From positions 421,570-485,569 of the forward strand of contig JACKML010000001.1 in NCBI GenBank assembly GCA_024235415.1: a DNA stretch of 64,000 bases. Reading direction: 5' to 3'. The translations under genes were made by a program, and so were the position numbers. Within the stretch, counting starts at the first letter, position 1. Every line of letters begins with the position of its first letter. Positions 1 through 9,729 of the stretch are shown piece by piece. Under the pieces are notes generated by a model. It was not told the DNA's origin, made no database searches, and worked only from the letters and a program-made list of their open reading frames with translations. Source of the stretch: Chromatiaceae bacterium. GTDB taxonomy: Bacteria > Pseudomonadota > Gammaproteobacteria > Chromatiales > Chromatiaceae.

Positions 1-1398
1 ATCCTCGTCGCGCTGGACAACGGCATCGAGTTCGCACTGACGATGCTCGCCGCCGCCGAACTCGGCGCCATGCTGGCCCCGGTCGCCACCAGCATGCCGG
101 CAGTTGCGATGCGGCGTTCGCTGGACGCGACCTGCGCGCGATTCGTGATTGCCAGCAATCCTGTCTGCCGGCGATTGCTCGGCAGCGCCGCGGGCCGGGG
201 GGACGATCTCTCGATGCTGGTAGTCGGTGCGCCGCTCGCCGGCTGCCACGACTTCAGCCAGCTGGAGCGAAACGATGCGACGTATCGATTGGGCAGCCAT
301 CCAGCCGACCCACAACTGGACTACCTGCTGACCATGACCTCCGGCTCGACCGGCGATCCGAAACCGATCACGCTCAGCCAGACCGGCAAGATCCGGCGTT
401 CGCTGGACGGGGCAAGAGACCTGTATGGCCTGGATGGCGATGACGTGATCATCACCTCGACCCCGATGTATCACTCGCTGGGATTTCGTCTCTCCCTGTT
501 GCCGCTGTTGATCGGCGCCACTGCGGTGATCCTGCCGCGCTTCACACCGAAAGGCTGGATAGATGCGGTCGACAGCCACGCCGTATCGTTCGCGATCATG
601 GTCTCGTCACACCTGGAATTGATTGCACAGTGGCTGAGCGAGCATCCGGCATCGCTGTCGAGTCTGAAAACCGTGGTGTCGTCCTCGGCACTGCTGCGCC
701 CTGATATCAAGCAACGCTGCATCGACCTGTTCGACTGCGACTTCCACGAATGCTATGGCGCATCGGAGGTCGGCATCGTGACCAATCTTGCACCCGCCGA
801 CTGCCGCGACAATCTCGCCAGTGTCGGCAAGGCGCTGGACTATGTCGAACTGGCGATCCTCGATGAAACAGGCCGGGCATTGCCGTCCGGCCACATTGGC
901 GAGATCGCCTGCAGAACGAAGACCGCGTTCTCCGGCTACTACCACCGGGCCGACGCCACCGCGACCAGTATGCGCGATGGGTACTTCTGCACCGGTGACG
1001 TGGGCCACGTGGATAAAGACGGCTTTCTCCACCTCGCCGGCCGCAAGAAGGACATCATCATCGTCGGCGGCAGCAACGTCTATCCGGACGACGTTGAGGC
1101 AGTGCTGCGCGAAGCACCGGGAGTAAAGGACTGCAGCGTGATCGGCGTGCCGGACAGCTACTTCGGTGAGGCCACCCTTGCGGTAATCACCACCGACAGC
1201 AGCGACATAGACCTACGCCGCATCAGGGTCTTTTGCGCCGAGCGACTGGCGGACTTTCAGCAGCCGCAGGCCTACGAGATTCTCGATGAACTGCCGCGTA
1301 CCGCGCTGGGCAAGATCCAGCGACAGGTGCTGCGTGATCGTTATGAAGGCTATGACGCGACAGCAGACCTGCGTCGACTGATGAGGCGCGGGGCCTGA
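1..1398 (+). CDS. AMP-dependent acyl-CoA synthetase/ligase, 5' truncated by window edge
   Basis: The frame is open from base 1, so the true start lies upstream; 465 codons are visible against about 500-550 for the family. Adenylate-forming (ANL) motifs are in order, counting residues from base 1. The phosphate-binding loop TSGSTGDPK is at 113-121, YGASEVG follows in the middle, then YFCTGDVG, then the hinge segment GRKKDIIIVGGSNVYP. PRTALGKIQ carries the catalytic lysine near 438. Such enzymes activate a carboxylate as an acyl-adenylate and usually pass it to CoA or a carrier protein. The substrate cannot be read from the sequence. Downstream genes lie on the opposite strand, so its operon must extend to the left of the window. 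Confidence 0.9.
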   Translation: MLVALDNGIEFALTMLAAAELGAMLAPVATSMPAVAMRRSLDATCARFVIASNPVCRRLLGSAAGRGDDLSMLVVGAPLAGCHDFSQLERNDATYRLGSHPADPQLDYLLTMTSGSTGDPKPITLSQTGKIRRSLDGARDLYGLDGDDVIITSTPMYHSLGFRLSLLPLLIGATAVILPRFTPKGWIDAVDSHAVSFAIMVSSHLELIAQWLSEHPASLSSLKTVVSSSALLRPDIKQRCIDLFDCDFHECYGASEVGIVTNLAPADCRDNLASVGKALDYVELAILDETGRALPSGHIGEIACRTKTAFSGYYHRADATATSMRDGYFCTGDVGHVDKDGFLHLAGRKKDIIIVGGSNVYPDDVEAVLREAPGVKDCSVIGVPDSYFGEATLAVITTDSSDIDLRRIRVFCAERLADFQQPQAYEILDELPRTALGKIQRQVLRDRYEGYDATADLRRLMRRGA

Positions 1399-1468
1399 AT
1401 CATCGCCCCGCACCTATCCGTCGGCCTGCAAGCCACGCTGCACACACTCTTGCCGCAGGTCTTAGCCG

Positions 1469-2623
1469 TCAGAAGAACCCCTTGCGCCAGCTGAACGCCA
1501 GGCTGAAATCGTGTGCCGGCTGCACGCCATTGCGATTTTCGTAGACCGGCATCAACAGCTCTAGGCTGAGGTTGTTTCCAAGTACCGGCATCCAGTTGAC
1601 CCCCACGCCGATCTCGGCCCGTTCGCCACCGTAGTTGTCCGGGTTGGCACCCAGCCCCGGCCCATAGATGTTCGGGTCGATACCACTGATCCGGCCCTGC
1701 GTCTCACCACGCAGGCGAAGCGAGGTAACGAGGTCAGACTTCCATTCATAGGACACCCAGGCCGTACCTTCATGCTTGTCGCCATAACGCCAGCCCTCTT
1801 CGTTTTCACTCTCGAGCGGCAAGGTCGCGAGGTACTGCGCACCCCATCCCCATTTTTCTGTCTTGCCCCAGTACACGAGGCCGAGCAGGCTGTCCCAGGT
1901 ACCGGAGCCCAACTGCATCCCGTAGGCCAGTCGGGTTTTCACCCGGGTGTTCATAGGGGTGAGGTTGTAGTCCTCTTCGGTGATGCTGCCTGTCGGCGCA
2001 CTTAACACCACATCCAATATGATGTTGTGTCGGTAGTCGTCGCTGTTATACGCCTTGAGTATGGCCCCGAACTTGATGTCACCGAGTCCTTCGGTTCTGA
2101 CCGCATTGGTACCCAGGCTGTTGGTACCAACGGGTCCGGCAAATGTCTCCAGTACCGTCTTCTTCTTGATCAGGGGGATCAGGCCGACCAGTGCCACCTT
2201 GTCATTGATCGCGAAGTTGGCGTATGGAAACACCACGTCTGCCTGGGCGCTCTTGGGTACGACGCGCAACGTGGGAGGCTGCATCGGGTCGCCGAAAAAG
2301 CGATTCGGCGCGGTGGTTACTGCCGTTTGTGCAGAAATGGAGTTGCTGCCCTGGATCAGCCCCTCGAACTCGTGATGCTGGTAGTTGATTCCGGCAACGC
2401 CCTGACCCTTCTCGGGGAACGCGTAGATCCCGAACAGACCGGAGGGGACAGGGATCGGCAGCTTCTTTCTCAATTCCCGAAGTTGCTTGATTCTGTTCGA
2501 AAGCGTTCGACGCTCTTCGAACGTCATACCGCCGCCAGAGCCTTCTTCTGCTGGCAGAGCAGACGTCGGAAGGGTGCACGCCAACCCCAGACAGATCGGT
2601 ATCATGGCGCCACGAATTTTCAT
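1469..2623 (-). CDS. Outer-membrane transporter, MetA-pathway/phenol-degradation porin type
   Basis: This 384-residue protein starts with a signal peptide (MKIRGAMIPICLGLACTLP...ALPAEE). It continues with alternating amphipathic strands and ends in a C-terminal aromatic residue (FSWRKGFF), the usual signature of an outer-membrane beta-barrel. Segments such as GLGDIKFGAILKAY and LDVVLSAPTGS resemble the 'MetA-pathway of phenol degradation' putative transporter family (PF13557). A short charged, possibly coiled-coil stretch (EERRTLSNRIKQLRELRKK, near residues 36-54) precedes the barrel. The protein probably passes small hydrophobic substrates. The start is the ATG just after the gap to the cytochrome-like gene; both share the minus strand and may be co-transcribed. 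Confidence 0.75.
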   Translation of the reverse strand: MKIRGAMIPICLGLACTLPTSALPAEEGSGGGMTFEERRTLSNRIKQLRELRKKLPIPVPSGLFGIYAFPEKGQGVAGINYQHHEFEGLIQGSNSISAQTAVTTAPNRFFGDPMQPPTLRVVPKSAQADVVFPYANFAINDKVALVGLIPLIKKKTVLETFAGPVGTNSLGTNAVRTEGLGDIKFGAILKAYNSDDYRHNIILDVVLSAPTGSITEEDYNLTPMNTRVKTRLAYGMQLGSGTWDSLLGLVYWGKTEKWGWGAQYLATLPLESENEEGWRYGDKHEGTAWVSYEWKSDLVTSLRLRGETQGRISGIDPNIYGPGLGANPDNYGGERAEIGVGVNWMPVLGNNLSLELLMPVYENRNGVQPAHDFSLAFSWRKGFF

Positions 2624-2709
2624 AGGTCTCCCCCCTCGGTTACCGCGAGTCTTGTCGAGTGTTGTTCTGGTTCTCGGAATCGATGCGTTGCCAGGCAGTC
2701 ACGCCTGCA

Positions 2710-3348
2710 TCAACGAAGAAGATCCGAGACACCGGGCTGACTGCGGAAAACGCCGTGACATGCGACACACCCGGTCGCGATCGGCCCGACCAGAGACGCG
2801 GCCATCGCCATGTCACCGCTATCCGCGGCGGCGGCGAGTTTCAGGGCATTCCCCTCGACGCTGTCGTTGAAACCGGTAAGGATGGAAAGGCGTTCGTCGC
2901 TGATATTCTCGAGCCCCAGATACGGCAGCAGCCCGCCGACAGGAATTCGGTGGTTCGCGAGACGTCGCGCAGCGTCCGCCGTGTGCTCCGGGTTGTCGGT
3001 CATGATGCCCGCGAGGATGCTCTGGAAGTCCGACAGGACCTCGGTCATGACCTGTCGCATCGTTGCTCTTTCGCTGTAGCGGCTATGCATCGCCAGGATC
3101 GCCATCAATGACATCTTGGTGTCCGTGGACAGTCCTTCCACCTTTGTTCTCAGCTCAGGCTTCATCATCTCCAACTGGCCCTGCATCACCTGCTTCAGTT
3201 CATCCATACCGGGCTCGGCAGCAACTGCGCCGGAAGCGATGAAGACACTGCCGACGATCATCGCGGCTGCAATCGCAGAACAGCGCAGCCCCATGAGTTT
3301 CGACGACCGGATAGACGACTCATCCGCACAGATACGCTCAACTTTCAT
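2710..3348 (-). CDS. Exported class II cytochrome c (cytochrome c'-like) protein
   Basis: The chosen ATG at 3348 is preceded by GAGGAG at 8-nt spacing; an in-frame ATG 14 codons upstream lacks this. The 212-residue product has a signal peptide (hydrophobic stretch ending GAVAAEPG) and a largely helical, Met-rich body. One haem-binding motif lies very near the C terminus, CVACHGVFR, followed by about 12 residues. A C-terminal CxxCH followed by xxF/YR is typical of cytochrome c' and b562-type four-helix bundles. This protein is somewhat longer than the usual ~130-150 mature residues. The partner and reaction are unknown. It lies divergent from the two-component genes and upstream of the porin gene on the same strand. 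Confidence 0.6.
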   Translation of the reverse strand: MKVERICADESSIRSSKLMGLRCSAIAAAMIVGSVFIASGAVAAEPGMDELKQVMQGQLEMMKPELRTKVEGLSTDTKMSLMAILAMHSRYSERATMRQVMTEVLSDFQSILAGIMTDNPEHTADAARRLANHRIPVGGLLPYLGLENISDERLSILTGFNDSVEGNALKLAAAADSGDMAMAASLVGPIATGCVACHGVFRSQPGVSDLLR

Positions 3349-3494
3349 TTCCTTGGCTCCTCGGTTAATTGGCGCTGTTTCAATACGCAACTACAATAAA
3401 TCGGGTATTTGTCTGAGCAATTGCGCAGTTGTAACAAGTTGTAACAGTCCGGTTTCAAGACTGTTTCGATGCGATAAACGTGCGGAGATTTCCG

Positions 3495-4205
<711 letters not shown>

Positions 4206-4216
4206 GCAAAGCCCTT

Positions 4217-5614
4217 ATGCAACTTCTCCCGGCTCAGAGCTATTTCTGGAAAATCCTGTCGACCATTGGCGTGGTGTCGGTTGGTTTCATGCTGATCGTG
4301 CTTTCAACCATCGCCTATTACATGGTTGTCCCGCTTGGACAACGGGCCACCGACGACCTGGCAAGTATCGTTTCCCATGCCGCCGAGACCTGGTCGGTAC
4401 TGGACGATACTGCGCGCGAGGAATTCACAGAAAAGATGTGGCTGAAGCATGACCTCGTCGTGACGGACACAGCGGCAGCCCTGTCTGACTCCAGCAGCCT
4501 GTTGCCTTATCTTTTTTTGCTTGAGGGATCATTGCGCCGGCAACTCGGACAGGACGTTCATCTCAAGACCAGCATCGATGTCAATGGCGAGGATTGGTAC
4601 TGGGCGGACATCCCCACCGCCAACGGCGTGTTGCGGTTTGGGTTCTCGCGTTCACGCATCGGGGTCAAGCCGTCCGTGGCTTTCTTCGTGCTGTTGTCGA
4701 CAGGGATGTTCCTGACCGTGGTCACCGCGGCTTTATTGACACGACGCCTGACCGTGACCATCGAGCGCCTTTACAGTGCCGCACGGTTGATCGGCAAGGG
4801 ACAATGGCCAGACCCGGTACCGGAAGAGGGACCCGAGGAACTGGTGGTCCTGGCCAGGGAGTTCAACCGCATGAATCTTCAGGTCCGCGAACTACTCGCC
4901 AACCGGACAACCCTGCTGGCAGGGATATCGCACGACCTGCGAACTCCGCTAACGCAGATACAACTGGCACTGGAGATGCTGCCAAACGATGGCGGCGATA
5001 CACAGCTGATGGACAAGATCCGTCGCCACCTCGGATCGGTTAACCGGTTGATTGGGCAGGCACTGGAGGTGAGTCTTGAACTGGACAGGCACGAAACCGA
5101 ACTGGTGAACATCGCCGACGTGCTGGACCCCGTCGTCGACGCTGCCCGGCAAGGCGGTCAAACGGTGGAATGGTCAGCGCACAAGCCCTGCAGCTTTGTC
5201 CTGAATCGACTGGCACTGCAGCGCATTTTTTCCAACTTGATGGAAAACGCCGTTCGCTACGGCAATGGTCAGCCAATCACCATCCTTTGCAGCTGCGACA
5301 GGGAATCGCTGACGCTGCAGGTGCAGGACAATGGGCCGGGCATACCGGCCGAGCATCGTGAAGCGGTATTTCAGCCATTCTTCCGGCTGGAGAAATCGCG
5401 CAGCAGCAAGACCGGAGGAAGCGGCCTGGGTCTGGCCATCGTGCGCCAACTCGCGAATACCAACGGCTGGACCGTGCGACTGCATGGGCGTGCGGGAGGG
5501 GGAACCTGCGCCGAACTCATTATCCCGATCGACGGGCATGCGCCGAGGCATGTTCCTTGGCCGCAAACCATTGATCAGGCGAGTGATACGACAAAGCCCC
5601 CGGCGCCCCGGTGA
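4217..5614 (+). CDS. EnvZ-type sensor histidine kinase
   Basis: The protein has an N-terminal membrane helix (about residues 15-38) and a periplasmic sensor segment of roughly 120 residues. A second helix (FFVLLSTGMFLTVVTAALL) leads into a HAMP region. The phospho-accepting His is in GISHDLRTPLTQ (His239), followed by a HATPase domain with N, G1 and G2 boxes (NLMENAVRYGN, DNGPGIP, GGSGLGLAIV). The layout matches the EnvZ/RstB group. The start is uncertain: ATG 4217 is used here, but a TTG at 4202 overlapping the regulator's stop codon would add five residues. It partners the response regulator immediately upstream. Confidence 0.92.
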   Translation: MQLLPAQSYFWKILSTIGVVSVGFMLIVLSTIAYYMVVPLGQRATDDLASIVSHAAETWSVLDDTAREEFTEKMWLKHDLVVTDTAAALSDSSSLLPYLFLLEGSLRRQLGQDVHLKTSIDVNGEDWYWADIPTANGVLRFGFSRSRIGVKPSVAFFVLLSTGMFLTVVTAALLTRRLTVTIERLYSAARLIGKGQWPDPVPEEGPEELVVLAREFNRMNLQVRELLANRTTLLAGISHDLRTPLTQIQLALEMLPNDGGDTQLMDKIRRHLGSVNRLIGQALEVSLELDRHETELVNIADVLDPVVDAARQGGQTVEWSAHKPCSFVLNRLALQRIFSNLMENAVRYGNGQPITILCSCDRESLTLQVQDNGPGIPAEHREAVFQPFFRLEKSRSSKTGGSGLGLAIVRQLANTNGWTVRLHGRAGGGTCAELIIPIDGHAPRHVPWPQTIDQASDTTKPPAPR

Positions 5615-5621
5615 ACCCGGG

Positions 5622-6419
5622 CTAACCGAACACGGGACTCAGCAGGCCGGCCGGATAGACCGGTTGGCCGGCCGGCGCTGTCACCGCCTGCCCCCTATCC
5701 ATGCGATCGAGAAATGCCTGCGCCACTTCGTCGGTGAACTCGGCGTTGCGCGAGTAACGCATCTGCGCAGACCGATCCTGCGGCACCGCGGGCAGATCAA
5801 ATATCGACCGGTCGACAATGCGTGCGCTCAATGCGTCCTGCGCCACCACGACCGCACGCATCGTGTACAGGAACGGATCACCGCCGTCATACCGTGGTAA
5901 TGCATGAAACAGCATCGGGCCACTGTCCAGCCCACTCGACAAGCGGTGGATGGTGGCGCCGACCATGTGCGGTCTGTCGTCATACATCGCCCAGAAGTTG
6001 CACGATGAGCCACGATAGTAAGGCGACAGTCCCATGTGGATATTGAAGGCGCCGCGTTCCACCAGGTGGTCGCACAGCCAGCCCTTGATGAAACTGGCGC
6101 CAAACACGACAAAGGCATCGGCATCGAGACAGGGTGCCAGGTCTTCCTGCCGCAGCAGGTTCAGATCGCCCATGCGAATCGCCATCGTGCGTGCTTCCGG
6201 GGTGATGAAGCCGACATCGCCGAACAGGGTCTGCTCGGCATGTATCACATGGCCGAAGTAACGTTCCATGACCGGACTCTTGTTGAAGAAGTCCTGGCGC
6301 CTTCCCGGGTATACGGTGTTGCACTCCATGACCGCGAAGCACTGATCCGAGATCGCGCAGAGTCGCTCGACCAGGGCCAGGTGCCGCGCCTGGTTGGAAG
6401 TGAATACGGTGATCTTCAT
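5622..6419 (-). CDS. Formyltransferase-family enzyme (methionyl-tRNA formyltransferase-like fold)
   Basis: The start ATG at 6419 overlaps the stop codon of the deacetylase gene (ATGA), indicating translational coupling. The 265-residue protein contains FNIHMGLSPYYRGSSCNFW, the formyl-THF-transferase core with the catalytic Asn/His pair (His128). The downstream GATIHRLSSGLDSGP is also typical. It lacks the C-terminal tRNA-binding domain of Fmt, which suggests a small-molecule acceptor such as an amino-sugar rather than Met-tRNA. With the adjacent polysaccharide deacetylase, a plausible role is deacetylation followed by N-formylation of a surface glycan. The substrate is inference. Confidence 0.75.
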   Translation of the reverse strand: MKITVFTSNQARHLALVERLCAISDQCFAVMECNTVYPGRRQDFFNKSPVMERYFGHVIHAEQTLFGDVGFITPEARTMAIRMGDLNLLRQEDLAPCLDADAFVVFGASFIKGWLCDHLVERGAFNIHMGLSPYYRGSSCNFWAMYDDRPHMVGATIHRLSSGLDSGPMLFHALPRYDGGDPFLYTMRAVVVAQDALSARIVDRSIFDLPAVPQDRSAQMRYSRNAEFTDEVAQAFLDRMDRGQAVTAPAGQPVYPAGLLSPVFG

Positions 6420-7336
6420 GTGGCCCTGTGCATCAGGTTGGCGTGATCTTCGCGCGGCATTTCCCATAACGAACCGCCGTGCACCGGCGACATGTTGGAG
6501 CGGAATCCCAGGACTATTCCGAGATTGCGCAACACGTCGAGCGTATCGTCGTTGTAGCTGCCACAGGGGTGCGACATGGTGCGCGGCGGCCGGCCGCAGA
6601 TATCGCCGAGCATGCGCCGGTTAAGACGATACTCTGCCTCCTGAGCGGCGCGATCGAGCATTCGCATCTGCATCGGATGACTGTGACTGTGCAGACCGAT
6701 CTCATGACCGGCCGCGTCCAGTTCGGCGACATGCTGCGCGGTCATCCACAGTTGCGCTTTGCGCTCCTCGCGCGGATAGCCAACCCGGTCCATCATGTCT
6801 GTCATCAGGTGATCGTATTCGCCCTGCGTCAACACCTGATCGCGCACAAAGCGAAAACGCCGGTCGTTGTCGGTGTAAAAGCCGAAGTCTGCCAGGTAGT
6901 CCGCCGGGTAGGTGTCGGCATACCGGCACTGGGCCCGCGGCAACCGTTGCGCGAGTTCTTCGAAGAACACCCTGTAGAAGTCCTCAATATCGTCGAAACT
7001 TGCATTACGGAAATCACGGTACAGCTCGAGGCTGTCCGGTGTGTCGGTGAAGATGCTGCTGTAGACGAAGAAGAACGCCTTGATACCGAACTCGTCGAGC
7101 ACCGGCACGGCCACGTCGTACTGGCACAACAACGCGTCGTCGAAACTCAGGCAGATGTCGTCGGCCGAAAGCGCGCCGGCCCGGGCGCGTTCAACATAGT
7201 CGCCAGGTACAAGGATATTGTGTTCCGAGCTCAGGTTGCCGAGCAGTGCCCTGAAACCATCAGCCGACAGCGAACCCTGGCCGCGTCGATGCATGCCCGC
7301 GTCGTGGAAATGGTGAAACATCGCGCCAAACGTCAT
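6416..7336 (-). CDS. Polysaccharide deacetylase (NodB-homology domain, CE4-like)
   Basis: The 306-residue protein has the metal-binding motif-1 segment ICLSFDDALL (Asp66/Asp67) and motif 2 EIGLHSHSHP, whose His residues complete the zinc site. SHPCGSYNDDTLDVLR matches motif 3. The central insert (residues about 95-180) is longer than in minimal NodB domains. No signal peptide is evident, so it probably acts on a cytoplasmic or lipid-linked sugar. It overlaps the formyltransferase gene by 4 nt. The pair is isolated between convergently or divergently transcribed neighbours. Confidence 0.85.
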   Translation of the reverse strand: MTFGAMFHHFHDAGMHRRGQGSLSADGFRALLGNLSSEHNILVPGDYVERARAGALSADDICLSFDDALLCQYDVAVPVLDEFGIKAFFFVYSSIFTDTPDSLELYRDFRNASFDDIEDFYRVFFEELAQRLPRAQCRYADTYPADYLADFGFYTDNDRRFRFVRDQVLTQGEYDHLMTDMMDRVGYPREERKAQLWMTAQHVAELDAAGHEIGLHSHSHPMQMRMLDRAAQEAEYRLNRRMLGDICGRPPRTMSHPCGSYNDDTLDVLRNLGIVLGFRSNMSPVHGGSLWEMPREDHANLMHRAT

Positions 7337-7411
7337 CCGGCCTCCCGCCTGCTCGCCGCGCCATTGCGGTTTCCATAGAATAGGCGGGAAATCCTAACCA
7401 AGTGCCACAAA

Positions 7412-7876
7412 ATGAACTACTGGCTGATGAAATCCGAGCCCGATGTCTTCGGCATCGACCATCTCAAGGCGATGCCCGGCAGGAAGGAACACTGGGACGG
7501 CGTGCGCAACTACCAGGCGCGCAACATGATGCGCGACCAGATGAAGAAAGGCGACCTGGTGTTCTTCTACCACTCCAACTGTGACGAGCCCGGCATCGTC
7601 GGCGTCATGGAGATCGCGCGGGAAGGCTATCCCGATCACACGGCGTTCGACGCCGACACCAAGTATTACGACCCGAAGAGCGACCCCGACAATCCGCGTT
7701 GGTACATGGTCGACGTGAAATACAAACGCCATCTCAAGCGCAACATCTCGCTGCATGAACTCAAGGGACTGAACGACCCTCGCCTCGACGACCTGCCACT
7801 GCTGCGCAAGGGCAATCGCCTGTCGATCATGCCACTGACAAAGGTCCATTGGGACTTCATACTCGGGCTTGAATAA
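7412..7876 (+). CDS. EVE-domain (PUA-like) protein, DUF55 type
   Basis: This 154-residue protein is essentially one EVE domain. It begins MNYWLMKSEPDVFGIDHL, and continues with WDGVRNYQARN, MKKGDLVFFYHSN and GIVGVMEIAREGYPD, all hallmark segments. The EVE fold is PUA-like and binds modified bases in nucleic acid, such as modified cytosines in related domains. The precise ligand of the stand-alone bacterial version is not settled. An upstream in-frame Met is absent and length matches the family. It is followed 12 nt later by the sulfurtransferase gene, so the two may be co-transcribed. Confidence 0.9.
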   Translation: MNYWLMKSEPDVFGIDHLKAMPGRKEHWDGVRNYQARNMMRDQMKKGDLVFFYHSNCDEPGIVGVMEIAREGYPDHTAFDADTKYYDPKSDPDNPRWYMVDVKYKRHLKRNISLHELKGLNDPRLDDLPLLRKGNRLSIMPLTKVHWDFILGLE

Positions 7877-7888
7877 CAACTACTGCAC

Positions 7889-8746
7889 ATGAACTTCAAT
7901 ACCCTGATCGACTGCGAGACGCTGGCCGGCCGGCTGGGCGACCCGTCGTGGTGTGTGTTCGACTGCCGCTTCGACCTGGCGGACACACAACGCGGCGAAC
8001 GCGCACACGCCGCCACCCATGTTCCAGGCGCTTTCTATGCGCACATCGACCGCGACCTGTCCGGCCCGATCACGCCACAGTCTGGTCGGCATCCCCTGCC
8101 CGACCCGGCACTGCTGTGCGACTGGCTCGGCCGGCATGGGGTAGGCAGTGATACCCAGGTCGTGGTCTATGACGACAGCGGCGGCACCATGGCGGTGCGC
8201 CTGTGGTGGCTGCTGCGCTGGCTGGGACACACCCGGGTCGCTGTGCTGGACGGTGGCTGGCCGGCCTGGAAGGCGGCGGCCATGCCGGTGGAGGACACCC
8301 CTCCACAGGCCGCTTCGGCGACGAGCTTTGCCGGTCAACCCGACTGGAAACAGGTCGTGACCACCGCGACCATCGCCACCCAGCTGGAAACGCGCGGCGC
8401 GGCAATACTGGTGATGGACGCGCGGACCCGCGAGCGCTTTCGCGGTGACGCCGAACCCATCGACCCGGTCGCCGGGCATATCCCCAATGCGATCAATGTG
8501 CCGCTGGTCGACAACCTCGACCGCAATGGCCGCTTCAAGGATCCCGCTGCACTGCATGCACTGTACGCACCCGCCCTCGCCGGTCGCCCGGCGTCAGATG
8601 TCGCGGCCATGTGCGGCTCGGGCGTGACCGCCTGCCTCAACCTGCTGGCGATGGAGATCGCCGGCCTGCAGGGCGGCCGCCTGTACGCGGGATCGTGGAG
8701 TGAATGGATTCGTGACCCGGGGCGACCGGTAGCCACCGGCGACTGA
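7889..8746 (+). CDS. sseA: Two-domain sulfurtransferase (rhodanese / 3-mercaptopyruvate sulfurtransferase type)
   Basis: The 285-residue length and two rhodanese domains match SseA-type enzymes. Domain 1 is the inactive-type repeat (VFDCRFDL ... VVVYDDSGGTMAVRLWWLLRWLGH). Domain 2 carries the catalytic loop MCGSGVTAC with Cys242 as the persulfide-forming residue. A CGSGVTA loop is typical of mercaptopyruvate sulfurtransferases. The enzyme moves sulfur from a thiol donor to an acceptor such as cyanide or thioredoxin. Its 3' end nearly touches the converging DUF3616 gene. Confidence 0.88.
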   Translation: MNFNTLIDCETLAGRLGDPSWCVFDCRFDLADTQRGERAHAATHVPGAFYAHIDRDLSGPITPQSGRHPLPDPALLCDWLGRHGVGSDTQVVVYDDSGGTMAVRLWWLLRWLGHTRVAVLDGGWPAWKAAAMPVEDTPPQAASATSFAGQPDWKQVVTTATIATQLETRGAAILVMDARTRERFRGDAEPIDPVAGHIPNAINVPLVDNLDRNGRFKDPAALHALYAPALAGRPASDVAAMCGSGVTACLNLLAMEIAGLQGGRLYAGSWSEWIRDPGRPVATGD

Positions 8747-8751
8747 AGGAC

Positions 8752-9729
8752 TCAGGTCGCCAGGCCACTCAGATCGACACGCATGCTGACCGCCTGCCCG
8801 GCGGTATCGGTGTCATACACCACCATCACTTCGGCGCAGTCGTCCTGCTCAGCCAACAGCGCGAGCCCCTCGGCCTTGGCCCCACCGCTGGTGGTCACCG
8901 CGCCCAGCGGCAACGCCGGCCGCACAGCGTGATCACTGCCGGGGATCTGATCGCTGCCGTCCCACCACCACAGGCAGAACGGGCCCGGGGCATCATTGAC
9001 CGGCCCGGCAAGGATCAGAATGCCGTCACGCAATGCCACCATGTCACGTATGCCCTGGCCGTCGAGACGCACGAAACGAAGTCGATACTGCTTCGGTCGG
9101 GAAAATTCCAGGACCATCACCGGGACATAGTTGTCGCGCAATACCGGCCCGCGAAAGCCGAGATACAACCGGTCATCACGAAACGCCAGGCCTTCGATAT
9201 CGATGCCGTTTTCCTTGCTTGGCAGGCCGTAAAACATGCCGAGCAATGGATCCTTGCGCAGGCGCTTGGAGAGATCGATGCGCTCCGCCTTGCCGACCCT
9301 GCCGGTCTGTCCATCGAAGGCAAGGCGATACAGGCGGTTGCGCGCGGGCTCTTGCTGCACGTCGAGCATGCGCTCGCGGTTCTTGCGCACCGACAGGTCC
9401 GGCTTCATGCGCCGTCGACGGAATGAATGCGAGCCAATGACATACAGATATCCCTGCCCATAGTCGATTGCCTCGATATCCGCTTCCTGGTCCTCCTGCG
9501 CCAGCGAGACCCTGCGCTGCGGGCGCCACGCGTTTGCCACCGTATCGCGCTCCAGAACCTGCAGTTTGTGGCCCTCATCCCCACCGAGGACCAGATAGTC
9601 ACCGACCACGGTGGCACCACTGAGATCCTGGCCGGCATCGATTTCGCCACGGAACTCGACCGGCCGGACGTCGCGAATGCGTTCCTGGCCCTGTTCGCCG
9701 GCTTCGACCGGAAGCGTTTCGTCAGTCAA
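8752..9729 (-). CDS. DUF3616 family protein
   Basis: The protein is beta-rich with repeated blade-like segments (DLSGATVVGDYLVLGGDEGHKL, ADIEAIDYGQGYLYVIGSHS). It also contains the characteristic DIEGLAFRDDRLYLGFRGPVLRD of DUF3616, predicted to form a propeller. The start is taken as TTG 9729, in frame and preceded by GGGAG at 9-nt spacing. It overlaps the stop of the upstream small gene; the open frame continues further upstream only as out-of-frame overlap. No signal peptide is apparent. Function is unknown; the coupling to the preceding small gene and cysS is positional only. Confidence 0.75.
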   Translation of the reverse strand: MTDETLPVEAGEQGQERIRDVRPVEFRGEIDAGQDLSGATVVGDYLVLGGDEGHKLQVLERDTVANAWRPQRRVSLAQEDQEADIEAIDYGQGYLYVIGSHSFRRRRMKPDLSVRKNRERMLDVQQEPARNRLYRLAFDGQTGRVGKAERIDLSKRLRKDPLLGMFYGLPSKENGIDIEGLAFRDDRLYLGFRGPVLRDNYVPVMVLEFSRPKQYRLRFVRLDGQGIRDMVALRDGILILAGPVNDAPGPFCLWWWDGSDQIPGSDHAVRPALPLGAVTTSGGAKAEGLALLAEQDDCAEVMVVYDTDTAGQAVSMRVDLSGLAT

